Virus record (IMG/VR): IMGVR_UViG_3300012931_000005
Coordinates: 1 to 48,319 of that record
Source of the DNA: a virus
Length of the DNA: 48,319 bases
Strand: one strand, 5' to 3'
Shown here: piece by piece, positions 37,430-46,646 of the stretch
How the letters are laid out: the number at the start of each line of letters is the position of its first letter
Numbering within the stretch: the stretch's first letter is position 1
Position numbers and translations under genes: made by a program
The notes under the pieces: generated by a model
What the model was told of the DNA's origin: nothing
The model's input: only the letters and a program-made list of their open reading frames with translations
Database searches by the model: none

Positions 37430-40153
37430 ATGCGCTACACGCGCACTAAATCGACATGCACCTTGTGTCCGTTGCGCGATCGCCGCCGCGTCTGGAGCGA
37501 AGTCCCCGATGGCGACGTCCGAATCGCGGTTGTTGCCGAAGCGCCCGGTGAGGCCGAAGCCCACGAAGGCCGACCGCTCATCGGCCCCGCAGGCAGTCTC
37601 TGGATGAAGGCCCTCAAGGAGAATGGCATCAACCGCGCCGGTCTCTGGGTCAGCAACGTCGTCTGCTGTCAGCCACCGCACAATGACATGCGCAGCTTCG
37701 AAGGCGTCGACGCCTTGGCATGCTGTACCCCAGGCTTTGAGGCAGAACTCAAAGCAATGAAGGCCCGAGGCGTCAAGATCGTCGCCTTGATGGGCAACGT
37801 CGCCCTCAAAGCAGCCGGTTTCGAAGGCAGCATCTCGACGATGCGTGGCTCCGTCTACGAGAAGGACGGAATGCTCTTTGTTCCAACGTTGCATCCGAGC
37901 GCGGTCCTTCGTGGCTCTGGAGCGAAGCGTGACGGCTCTGGCTACCAGGACCTTGGCGTCTTCATCCACGACTGGGGCAAGATCAAGGACATCGCAGACA
38001 ACGGTTGGACCCGCATTCGAGAGGACTTCAACTTGGAGCCATCTCTTGACGACTTGCGCGCCTTCGTCAAACGTGTCACTGCGAAGAAGACCCTTCTCTA
38101 CGCAGACACCGAGACAACAGGACTCAAGTGGTCTCGAGGCGCACGTGTCGTCGTCCTCGGGCTTGCCGAGTCCGCAACCAAAGCCATCAGCATCCCGTTC
38201 CTGAAGGAGCACGGATTCCCTTACTGGAACGGCCACTCCGACGAAGTACATGCCCTTGTTCAGTCCGTCTTCGACAACTGTCCGATCGTATTTCAGAACT
38301 GCTTCTTCGACGTGCCATTGCTCCGACGCGCCGAAGGCTTTCGAATCGACGACGCTTCGATTGCACACGACACCCTCGTGCTGCATTCGCTTGTCTCACC
38401 TGAGACGCGGCACGATCTCGCCTTCATCACGTCCGTCTACGGCAAGACTCCTGAATGGAAAGAGGTCTTCAAGAACCGCGACAAGGGCATCCTCGAGATG
38501 GACCAGATCGAGATGCGTCGATACAACCTACGCGATTGCGTTGTCTTGGCGCAGATACTCCCTTCGATGCTTGCGCATCTCGAGAAGCTTGGTCTAACGC
38601 AGTTCTACAACGAGGAGACAAGGCGTCTCATCGGACCCTTGCTTCAGATGTCTGAGGCCGGTATCACCTTCGACGTCGAACACCTCGAAAAGTTCGATTT
38701 GCTACTGGATCGGTCCTTGGCCGAGAAGCTTGCTGAGATCCGTGAGGCCTACGCCCTGCCTGCGGAGTTCGACTTCGGCAGCGACGAAGAGCTCCGATAC
38801 TTCTTGTACGGAATCGTACCGGCGAAGTTCCGTCAGCTTCGAGGTACCTTGGTCCGCTACACGAAGCACCTCAAGTCCGGCGACCGCGCAGATTCGAAGT
38901 TTTTCCAAGGCGTTGCCCTGCGTACTCTGAAGCATAATATCCCCGAGGCTGATGTTCTCGGCGTCGAAGAAATCGCGTCAACTTCTGTGAAGCGTCCTGG
39001 GACCGCAGCTTACGAAGAACTCCACAGACTCGAAATCGTCCGCGACTTCTGCAAAGCCAAGTACACCCTATCGTCTTGGTCTCCGCTGAAAACTGACTCA
39101 GGTCTTGCGGGCGTCGGGGCCGAGGCACTACTCGCATACACCGTGCAGCTTAACAACAGGCTCGAGTCCATCGCAGCCCTCGTTCATCCTGAGAAGTACG
39201 AAGACGAAGTCTCTTCGATCGAAGATGTCATCTCATTTATCGCAGACCTTGGACAACTGTCGGAGCTTCAGAAGCTAAAGTCTTCCTTCACGAAGTACAT
39301 CGTCGATCCTGATGGGCGCATTCGTGCCTCGTGGAACATATGGGGCACTGCTACAGGAAGACTCAGTTGTAGTCGTCCAAACCTGGAGCAGCTCCCAGAG
39401 CACGGCGTCGGCAAGCAGGTCCGAGGCTTCTTCAAGGCCAAACCGGGCTACAAGCTCGTCTCGTCGGACGGCGAGAACCTTGAGGTCGCACTTCTAGGCT
39501 ATGACTCCCTCGATCCGACAATTATCGACGCCTACGTTAATGGCAAAAACATTCACGACCTCAATACGAAGATTCTCTACGACATCGGCCCAGAGCATCC
39601 GTACTGGAAAGAAGGGCGTGCCGCGGCAAAGAAGTTCCAGTTCGGCGGTATGTCCTACGGTGGCGGCGACAAGAACGTCCATCGAAAGATGGTCGTCGAG
39701 GCGCCGCACTTGCCGCTCACTCTGGCCCAGTATCGCGAGGCTAAGGCTCGTTGGCTCGAAGCACATCCGGCCTATGTCAAGTGGCGCGCCACCGTTGAGG
39801 CCGACGTCACCTCGACGCGCATCGTGCGTAACGCCTTCGGGCGCATTCGAATCTTCTTCGGTAAGCCGCGCGACATCGTCCGCGAGGCAATGAACTTCCG
39901 CATTCAAAGCGCTGGCGCCTGTCTCATCAACCGCGCTATGATCCGCGTTTACGACGAAGTCAAACGCCTCGGACTCGATGCGACGTTCGTGTTGCAGATC
40001 CACGACCAATTAATACTTGAGGTTCGCGAGGACCAAGCGACTGAGGTCGCCGCACTCCTGAAGCGCGAGATTGAGCGCCCCTTCGTGATGCACGGCATCG
40101 AACGCTTTGTGCGCGCCGATTCGACGATCGGAGACACCTATGCCGACGTTTGA
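37430..40153 (+). CDS. Uracil-DNA glycosylase fused to family A DNA polymerase
   Basis: The product is 907 residues from ATG 37430 behind AAGGAG. Residues 1-190 are a family-4 (Fe-S) uracil-DNA glycosylase: CTLCPLRD, VAEAPGEAEAHEGRPLIGPA, a VVCCQPPHND segment and TLHPSAVLRG. A DEDDy 3'-5' exonuclease follows (LYADTETTGLK near residue 223, RRYNLRDCVV near 364). The polymerase domain has motif A (VSSDGENLEVALLG), motif B (AAKKFQFGGMSYGGG) and motif C (LQIHDQLILEV, near 857), where the usual HDE is HDQ. It replicates the genome and may excise uracil at the fork. Confidence 0.9.
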   Translation: MRYTRTKSTCTLCPLRDRRRVWSEVPDGDVRIAVVAEAPGEAEAHEGRPLIGPAGSLWMKALKENGINRAGLWVSNVVCCQPPHNDMRSFEGVDALACCTPGFEAELKAMKARGVKIVALMGNVALKAAGFEGSISTMRGSVYEKDGMLFVPTLHPSAVLRGSGAKRDGSGYQDLGVFIHDWGKIKDIADNGWTRIREDFNLEPSLDDLRAFVKRVTAKKTLLYADTETTGLKWSRGARVVVLGLAESATKAISIPFLKEHGFPYWNGHSDEVHALVQSVFDNCPIVFQNCFFDVPLLRRAEGFRIDDASIAHDTLVLHSLVSPETRHDLAFITSVYGKTPEWKEVFKNRDKGILEMDQIEMRRYNLRDCVVLAQILPSMLAHLEKLGLTQFYNEETRRLIGPLLQMSEAGITFDVEHLEKFDLLLDRSLAEKLAEIREAYALPAEFDFGSDEELRYFLYGIVPAKFRQLRGTLVRYTKHLKSGDRADSKFFQGVALRTLKHNIPEADVLGVEEIASTSVKRPGTAAYEELHRLEIVRDFCKAKYTLSSWSPLKTDSGLAGVGAEALLAYTVQLNNRLESIAALVHPEKYEDEVSSIEDVISFIADLGQLSELQKLKSSFTKYIVDPDGRIRASWNIWGTATGRLSCSRPNLEQLPEHGVGKQVRGFFKAKPGYKLVSSDGENLEVALLGYDSLDPTIIDAYVNGKNIHDLNTKILYDIGPEHPYWKEGRAAAKKFQFGGMSYGGGDKNVHRKMVVEAPHLPLTLAQYREAKARWLEAHPAYVKWRATVEADVTSTRIVRNAFGRIRIFFGKPRDIVREAMNFRIQSAGACLINRAMIRVYDEVKRLGLDATFVLQIHDQLILEVREDQATEVAALLKREIERPFVMHGIERFVRADSTIGDTYADV

Positions 40154-41621
40154 GCGCCCAAAGGCCTTCGTCATTCCGCCTGACGCAGGGCTCGTCACCG
40201 AGCCCGAGGATGCCCTCGTGCCCGAAGGCACCTGGATTGCGGACTTCGTCGCCTCAATGCGCGGCATCGAAACGCCGACCATCTTCACCTTGTGGGGTGC
40301 CTTGTGGGCTTTGTCGACCGCATCAGCACGCGAAATTGGCTTCGAGTGGCTCGAGGACGAGCTCTTGTACCCGAACTTGTACGTGATTCTGGTAGCGCCT
40401 CCGGCTCGATGCCGCAAATCGACTTCGTTGCGACATGCCTTCAAGGTCCTTGAGCGCCTCGCAGAGACCTATGTCCCTGATCCGGATGACCCAGACCTCG
40501 AGACGACGGACCTTGTCCTGGAGCAGCTCGCTACCTTCAACTGGGCTACTTCGAAGACGACGCCTGAAGCTCTCGAAGTGCTTCTCGAACCGCCTCCGAC
40601 GATGAACCTTCACGGGCGCGATGGGCTAGCGCTTTTCGACAAGGGCTCTCAAGTTTCGCTTCTCGTCTCGGAGCTGACGACATTTCTTTCGAAACGTAAG
40701 TACATGACCGGAATGATTGATACCTTGACCGACCTCTACGACTGCCCAGAGCGCCATTCATACAACACCATCGCTCGCGGAAACGTCATCCTCGAGAAGG
40801 TCTACTTGACATTCATCGGAGCAACGACGCCTACGTCACTCAAGGACGCCTTGCCTCCCGAGGCCTTCGGTGAAGGCTTCATGTCACGAGTCTGCGTTAT
40901 CTTCAAGGAGACGACGCTGCGACGCTTTTCGAAGCCAGTGCACCTCGACGGATTCCCAACGATCGAGGAACTCGCCATACGATTGGCCTACGTCATACGA
41001 CACGCAATTGGTGAGCCTTACCGAGAGACGCCTGAGGCCGAGGTCTGGTTCAATTCTTGGTACAACGTCTGGAAAGACACCTTAGAGGCCGACGATGGAT
41101 ACGTAGATCGTACCGGCGAGTATCGATTCGACGTTATGATTCGACGCCTGGCACTCTTGATCGCCATTTCACGCTACGATCGCGACGCGCACGTTATCGA
41201 CGTCCTCGACTACGAGCAAGCGAAGGCTCTTCTCGAAGGCTCCTACCGTAGCGCAATGCCGCAGACACAACGTCTTGCTGCAGCCGAAGGCTTCCAGACT
41301 CATTACTTGACCATTCGCAACTACATCAACAAGAAGGCCGTCGACGGCAAGATCGAACGTCGCAAGATCCTATCGTACATGTCCTCCACTGGAGTAAGCT
41401 CCAAGGAGGTTGACACTGTTCTGTCTCAACTCGAAGACGAAGGAGCTATATCATGTCTCGAAAGCAACAAGGCCCGGACAAAAAAAGGCGAACTGGCCTA
41501 CCGAATCGTAAGCAGCGACAAGGAGTCCTTCCGCGGACCGACGCCACAGGCACCCAGGTCGACAACCTCGGGCGTCGCACCACAATCCTTGAGCGCCTTG
41601 GCCTCGGGCGAGACGATCTGA
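40140..41621 (+). CDS. DUF3987-like P-loop protein, candidate helicase or primase partner
   Basis: The product is 493 residues from ATG 40140, overlapping the polymerase end by 14 bases. A P-loop VILVAPPARCRKSTSLRHA lies near residue 93, with an altered glycine-rich loop. LLVSELTTFLSKRKYMTGMI, LTDLYDCPERHSYNTIARGN and YLTFIGATTPTSLKD match phage DUF3987 proteins, thought to be replicative ATPases or helicases. The C-terminus looks like a winged-helix (VLSQLEDEGAISCLE) and overlaps the next gene by 169 bases. It probably works with the polymerase. Confidence 0.8.
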   Translation: MPTFERPKAFVIPPDAGLVTEPEDALVPEGTWIADFVASMRGIETPTIFTLWGALWALSTASAREIGFEWLEDELLYPNLYVILVAPPARCRKSTSLRHAFKVLERLAETYVPDPDDPDLETTDLVLEQLATFNWATSKTTPEALEVLLEPPPTMNLHGRDGLALFDKGSQVSLLVSELTTFLSKRKYMTGMIDTLTDLYDCPERHSYNTIARGNVILEKVYLTFIGATTPTSLKDALPPEAFGEGFMSRVCVIFKETTLRRFSKPVHLDGFPTIEELAIRLAYVIRHAIGEPYRETPEAEVWFNSWYNVWKDTLEADDGYVDRTGEYRFDVMIRRLALLIAISRYDRDAHVIDVLDYEQAKALLEGSYRSAMPQTQRLAAAEGFQTHYLTIRNYINKKAVDGKIERRKILSYMSSTGVSSKEVDTVLSQLEDEGAISCLESNKARTKKGELAYRIVSSDKESFRGPTPQAPRSTTSGVAPQSLSALASGETI

Positions 41622-42145
41622 TTGTCCTCTACAAGGAACTCGGCACGTTTGAGGACGTTGCGACGCGAGTTGGTGTCACAGACCGGACGGTGCGGAATTG
41701 GTTCAGCGCTTTCGGCCTATGCGGAACTCGAAAGAAGCCGCATACGTCCCTGCGCGCGCAGACCTCGTGCGTGTCGGACTGGCTCAGAGCGCACCCGGAC
41801 GCGCAACTACCTCGGTCCGTCGTTAAGTGTGCCGAAATGATGCAGCTCAAGCCCGCGGCGGTCGAAGCCTACATCGAGCGCCGTCGCAACCGGGTCCGGG
41901 ACTACGTATCCGGGCTTGGCGATCTTCGTCAGTACCCAAAAGTCTTCGTGGCCAAAGGAACCACGAAGAATGTCCATGTGCCTCCGAAGGCGATCGCGGA
42001 CTATACCTTGGCTGTCGATCGTTGGACTCTGATCGTCACATACGAAGGCGTCCTGAAGGCCAAGGTAAAGTTTAGCCTTGAGCTGCCTTACAAGGATGCC
42101 ATTCGTTTTTGGCACGAGGCTACGGAAACAGACGCGTCGAAGTAG
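41453..42145 (+). CDS. Helix-turn-helix DNA-binding protein
   Basis: The product is 230 residues. ATG 41453 has AAGGAG seven bases upstream and lies 169 bases inside the previous gene in another frame. A basic Arg/Lys-rich N-terminus is followed by an HTH (TFEDVATRVGVTDRTVRNWF) near residues 66-88. A second basic helix (AVEAYIERRRNRVRDYVSG) and a beta-rich end follow. It may bind the TTTCTAG or CTTAGG elements. The last 26 bases overlap the end of the convergent 1508-residue gene. Confidence 0.75.
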   Translation: MSRKQQGPDKKRRTGLPNRKQRQGVLPRTDATGTQVDNLGRRTTILERLGLGRDDLIVLYKELGTFEDVATRVGVTDRTVRNWFSAFGLCGTRKKPHTSLRAQTSCVSDWLRAHPDAQLPRSVVKCAEMMQLKPAAVEAYIERRRNRVRDYVSGLGDLRQYPKVFVAKGTTKNVHVPPKAIADYTLAVDRWTLIVTYEGVLKAKVKFSLELPYKDAIRFWHEATETDASK

Positions 42146-45100
42146 CTCTAAGGACTGGGGCGCCCGAAAGGACGATCGCTGCGTTCTTGACGTCGCCCTG
42201 ATCCAGGTAGCCAAAAGCCTTAATGAGCTGCTTCCCGAAGGCGTACCCAGGACTTGAGACGCGCAACACAGAGTCCAAGAAGGTATTGCGTGCCATCTTT
42301 GCAGTCAGATCGGTTCCGAGTAGCGAGGTCCCGTCAACAAGCAGTGACCATCCAGGTCCACCTTGGAACCCAAACGGGTCCGTCCACTGGAAACCTTTGT
42401 AGTCGATCCCGGCGAGTTTGAAGGCCTCGTAGGTGGCGGTCGACGTCGCTATGAGGCGCGTCATCATTCCGATGCGCTCTCCGACGTTGCCAGTCGTGGC
42501 CATCTTGACATAGAGCGCTAAGGACGACGACGGGTACGTCATGAACTTTCCGAACAACTTGCCCAGAGTGCCACGCCCGACCATAGGCTTTGCTACCTTG
42601 GAGTAGTCGAACATCGTCAAGGCCTGGGTTGCGTTGGCAAAGACGTCGATTCCGACGTCGTCAGTGCCTGAGGCCACAGCCTTTAGGATCTGATCTTGTT
42701 CCTGAACGTTCAGAACCCCGAGATGCGTCTCGCGCGCGAAACCCCTGAGATCGATCGTACCCGCGCGCAGTCTTGCAGCGGCGCCTACGTACTGCTTCTC
42801 TGCAGTCGACCACGCGACCGCGCGCGTGAAAACGTCCATGTTCTCGTTCCAGCGCATCATGCGCTGCCAGACACCGAGGTCGCGCTTCATACGTTCCGTA
42901 GGAAGTCGCTCTGCGACAGCGCCGGAGCGTGTCATACGTCGCACAATTGCGGTGTATTTGGCCTCGTCGTTCACAAGCTCATGGGCAACTTTCCAAGGCA
43001 GCGAAGTTCCATGGACCGCGCTCAAGAGATTGATCTGGAAGAAGTTCCTCAGTGGTGCCCAAGGCTTCGTGGCCTGCGTTGCGATCGTCATCTTATGGTT
43101 TAGACGGTCCAGTACCAGCTCGGGAGATGCTCCAGCGTCTACAAGTCCACGTAATATTGGCGTCTTCTTGCATACCGCTAGGAACGTGTTACCCATGCGA
43201 CGTTGCGCCTCAGCCATCATGGCATCCGAATTGGTCCTCGGAGCTCCGTGCAGTTCGAGCATAGTGTCGCCTACGAGACGGACCGAAGCCTTTGAAAAGC
43301 GATGCTCGCCCTCAAGCAGCGTGTCAACTTGCGCCTTTGTGTTGCGCAGTACCGGCTCCAGGTAGGCGTGCCTGAACACAGACCCGGTATAGGCGTCAGC
43401 TATTTCGCGCGCGTCTTCGAGAAGGGCAAATCGAATGAGGTCCGAGGCACGGAGCTTCTCAGCGAACAGTGCAAAGTCCGTCGGCGCATTGCCTTTGAAC
43501 GTTGCGCGCACCAGCTCTGCGGCGGCCTCCTCAGAATTGAGAAAATCCGGATTCTCCTGCACGAACTGCCTTATGCGCGGAATGTAGTCCGTTACATGCT
43601 TCCAGGCGTCGATGCCTGAGACGCGCTTCAGCTCATCGTACACGGTGCGCTGCGCTGCAATGATGCCCTTGGCCTTCTCTGGCATAGCCTCGCCAAAGAC
43701 CGCCTGCCATCTCGAAGAACGGACTGATTCAGGCCACTGCGACGCTACAGTGATCTTGGTCCCAAGCTTTCGGTCCATGTCGCCGAAGGCATTGCGCCAG
43801 ACCGGGTCGAAACTGGCCCGTGCCCCGTCGTAAAAGCGCACCGCGCTTCGGATAGAGCTGTACGCTTGTGACAGAGCCTTGTCTCCTACGAGACGTGCCT
43901 CGTCCGAGAGCGCCATCGCGGGCGGCGCCAGGAAGCTCTCCAGCGTTATGCGCGCCCGCAGGGCCGCCTTTCCGAACTCGGTCTTCGGGGGAGCTGCGAT
44001 CTTCGACACAACGTCTGCGACCTGTGTTTCGATCTCGCGCGTAATGTTCTCATCGAAGCCTAAGACGTCCTGCATCCACGTCGGCATCGGAGTCGCGGCA
44101 TGCCAGGCCTCGAGTTCTGCCAACGTGCCAAAAGTCTTCTCGACACCTGAAGGCCCGATGAGCGCAATACGTCCGTCACTGAGATAATCTTGCTTGAACC
44201 CCTTCAGCGAGGACGCGGTCTCCATCTCAATCAAGGTGTCCTGACGTCGCTCGAGAGCTTTCTTGACGCCGCTAACGCTTCGGAACGTCTCACTTGTTCC
44301 AAGACGCGCATTCTCGTAGATGTAGCCGACCTTCTCGACCTTAGCCAATGTGGCGCCCTCGAGCGTTGAACTTATCAGCGTTCCTTTGCGCGCGCTCGAC
44401 TTGAAGCTCGACAGGAACTCCAATGCCTCGGCGCTCGAGCCTTGGATAACGGTGTCCTGAAGGATGATCTTTCCGGCACCAGGGTCCAGGGCGACCATGC
44501 GCGGCGCCAGACTGGCTGGGAGTCTGATGTCGATCTCTGGATGGCGCTCCATGATCTCGGCCAACGACTCTCCGGAATCGAGCATTCCGAAGGTCGTCTT
44601 TCCGGACTTGGCGTCACGGGTGATGCCTCCGACTTCCCAACGAGTCACGGTCTGCGACGTGGTCCCAGGCACGGCATACTTCGCTGCATTACTGCCTTCG
44701 CCAACGATCGGAACCTCGACACGACGCACGCTAAGCCCTGTGTCCTGCCTCACCAGTGTTCCGATATGGTCCGGCGAAATGCGCCCGGTCTGCACGAGCA
44801 TGTCGTACAGCTCATAGTTGGCCCATTCCAACGTCGGGAACTCATGTACCTTGCCGCCGATTGTAACTGCGGTCTTTCCGTGTCCAAGGTCGCGTAACGT
44901 GGCTCCGAGCTGAGACTCTGCGACATATGCGAGGCCTTCGAAACTTGGACTGCGCATTGTGGACTTCGCAGGCGCGATCGTGGCGAGAAACTTCGTCGCA
45001 AGACTTTGCGCCTCGATGTCGTCCATTGTTCCGCCTGCAATCTTACGGATCGAGTCCAGCTGCCTCATAAGGCTTTCGCTGAACTGCTTCTCGGCCTCGA

Positions 45101-46646
45101 GCCCGTTGGCCGTCGCTGGTAGCACGATGTCCATTGGCTTCCGCGTGACTCGGCCTGCGACCTTTGAGTCAACGAGCCGCACCTTGAGCTTTGCGAGATC
45201 ATCTTCGCCAAGCCCTGCACGCTTGGCGTATGCCACCGCAAAGGTCTGAATGTTCTTCGCGTTGTAGCGCCCCGCGACAGGGCTTATGAGCGGAACGAGG
45301 TCTTCAAGCGGAGCAGTGTCGTCCAGTGCTGCGACAGTCTGTCGCGTGACACGCGAAGTACTTGATGCTGTCGCGGCCAAGGATCTGACAGCGGCCTCCG
45401 GAACTGGAATTGCAGGACTCCCCGTGACGACCATCTCGGCAAGGCGCATCGCGGCTTCGCTGCGATTACGCGCGGTGAACGTCGAGGCCGAATCGGCGAT
45501 GCTTGTGAACGTGACGCTATCGTCCAGGCCGAACTTCGTCTGCCATCCTCGGGACTGTGCCTCGACCGCGAATCGGGCATCACCCTTCGTATCGAATCCG
45601 CGAGAGCGCCTGAGAGCGTCTTGTGCAATGAACTCCTGGCGTGCGCTCAAGGGCATCTCCTTGAGCGTCGTCAAGACTTCAGGACTCGCGTGAAGGTCGA
45701 TCGCGGCGCTGACCGTCTCTGGAGTCACCGCGTCCGCGGCGAGCTTTGCTCTTTTCGCGGTGCCGACAAGCGCCTTCGCCACCGTTGAAATGCCTGCGAT
45801 CGCGCCCCAGCCGACGAAGTTTGTCAGCGTGTTCGTGCCCATATCGAGGGCAATCTTGCCCCAAAAGTCCAACGTCTTCGGATCGCCAGTCTTGTCTTGC
45901 AGATATCTGCGCGTTAGGTCTTCTACGGTGCCGAAAACGCCGTAGGCGGCACTTTCCGCAATACCTGGGGCTAGGGAACGTGCCACACCCAGAAGGGCCG
46001 GGTTGCGAATCGTCTCGACAGCCTTTGCCAAGGAGCCTGCTTCGCCGAAGAGCTTCGCCGTCAAGGCACCGCCCTTCGCCGCGGTCCCGACGAGCGGAAT
46101 CGCCGTCAGCGCGGTCTCAACGAACCCGAGCCCGATCTCTGCCGCTGTGGACCAACCTCGGATGTTGTCCAAGGCACCTTTGCCCCCGGCGCGCTCAACC
46201 TCAGCCTCGAGCCACGCCGCAGTCTTGTCTCCTGTGAGCCCGACAAAGTCGCGCGAGATAGCGTCGTGCGGTCGCTCAGGATCAAACGTCTGAGCGACCG
46301 CGTCGATGCCCTTCGCGGCCAAGGTTCCGACGAAGCTGCTCGCAAGGGCGTTGCGCCCGATGAGAAGACCCGAAGCATCTTCGACAGCCTTAGGATCTCC
46401 GGCACGGAGCCGCATTGCGACCTCAGCGGCCTGCTTCGCGAACGGACTGTCCAGCTCATCGGGGGCATACGCTGGAGCGCGCTCTACGGCGGCCTTCCAG
46501 GCCTCCTGTTTCAAGAGTGGGTTCGCGGCCTGGTACTCCGGGGTCGAAGCGTAGTCGCGATCAAAAAGGGCCTGTCGTGTCGCGGTCTGATCCTGGTACG
46601 AGAGCGCCTGGAACTCAGGGCTGGCATCAAGCTCGTCAAGGGTCAT
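42120..46646 (-). CDS. Giant 1508-residue virion protein, probable DNA ejection protein
   Basis: ATG 46646 overlaps the stop of the 665-residue gene (ATGA). The length is that of the largest internal virion proteins of podoviruses. Hydrophobic segments near residues 170-195 (IGLGFVETALTAIPLVGTAA) and 250-285 could insert in a membrane. Long helical repeats fill the middle. The C-terminus is a helical, aromatic domain (LFGKFMTYPSSSLALYVKMA) seen in large phage virion proteins. No transglycosylase or peptidase motif was recognised. Its function is inferred to be formation of the DNA ejection channel. Confidence 0.8.
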   Translation of the reverse strand: MTLDELDASPEFQALSYQDQTATRQALFDRDYASTPEYQAANPLLKQEAWKAAVERAPAYAPDELDSPFAKQAAEVAMRLRAGDPKAVEDASGLLIGRNALASSFVGTLAAKGIDAVAQTFDPERPHDAISRDFVGLTGDKTAAWLEAEVERAGGKGALDNIRGWSTAAEIGLGFVETALTAIPLVGTAAKGGALTAKLFGEAGSLAKAVETIRNPALLGVARSLAPGIAESAAYGVFGTVEDLTRRYLQDKTGDPKTLDFWGKIALDMGTNTLTNFVGWGAIAGISTVAKALVGTAKRAKLAADAVTPETVSAAIDLHASPEVLTTLKEMPLSARQEFIAQDALRRSRGFDTKGDARFAVEAQSRGWQTKFGLDDSVTFTSIADSASTFTARNRSEAAMRLAEMVVTGSPAIPVPEAAVRSLAATASSTSRVTRQTVAALDDTAPLEDLVPLISPVAGRYNAKNIQTFAVAYAKRAGLGEDDLAKLKVRLVDSKVAGRVTRKPMDIVLPATANGLEAEKQFSESLMRQLDSIRKIAGGTMDDIEAQSLATKFLATIAPAKSTMRSPSFEGLAYVAESQLGATLRDLGHGKTAVTIGGKVHEFPTLEWANYELYDMLVQTGRISPDHIGTLVRQDTGLSVRRVEVPIVGEGSNAAKYAVPGTTSQTVTRWEVGGITRDAKSGKTTFGMLDSGESLAEIMERHPEIDIRLPASLAPRMVALDPGAGKIILQDTVIQGSSAEALEFLSSFKSSARKGTLISSTLEGATLAKVEKVGYIYENARLGTSETFRSVSGVKKALERRQDTLIEMETASSLKGFKQDYLSDGRIALIGPSGVEKTFGTLAELEAWHAATPMPTWMQDVLGFDENITREIETQVADVVSKIAAPPKTEFGKAALRARITLESFLAPPAMALSDEARLVGDKALSQAYSSIRSAVRFYDGARASFDPVWRNAFGDMDRKLGTKITVASQWPESVRSSRWQAVFGEAMPEKAKGIIAAQRTVYDELKRVSGIDAWKHVTDYIPRIRQFVQENPDFLNSEEAAAELVRATFKGNAPTDFALFAEKLRASDLIRFALLEDAREIADAYTGSVFRHAYLEPVLRNTKAQVDTLLEGEHRFSKASVRLVGDTMLELHGAPRTNSDAMMAEAQRRMGNTFLAVCKKTPILRGLVDAGASPELVLDRLNHKMTIATQATKPWAPLRNFFQINLLSAVHGTSLPWKVAHELVNDEAKYTAIVRRMTRSGAVAERLPTERMKRDLGVWQRMMRWNENMDVFTRAVAWSTAEKQYVGAAARLRAGTIDLRGFARETHLGVLNVQEQDQILKAVASGTDDVGIDVFANATQALTMFDYSKVAKPMVGRGTLGKLFGKFMTYPSSSLALYVKMATTGNVGERIGMMTRLIATSTATYEAFKLAGIDYKGFQWTDPFGFQGGPGWSLLVDGTSLLGTDLTAKMARNTFLDSVLRVSSPGYAFGKQLIKAFGYLDQGDVKNAAIVLSGAPVLRATSTRLFP

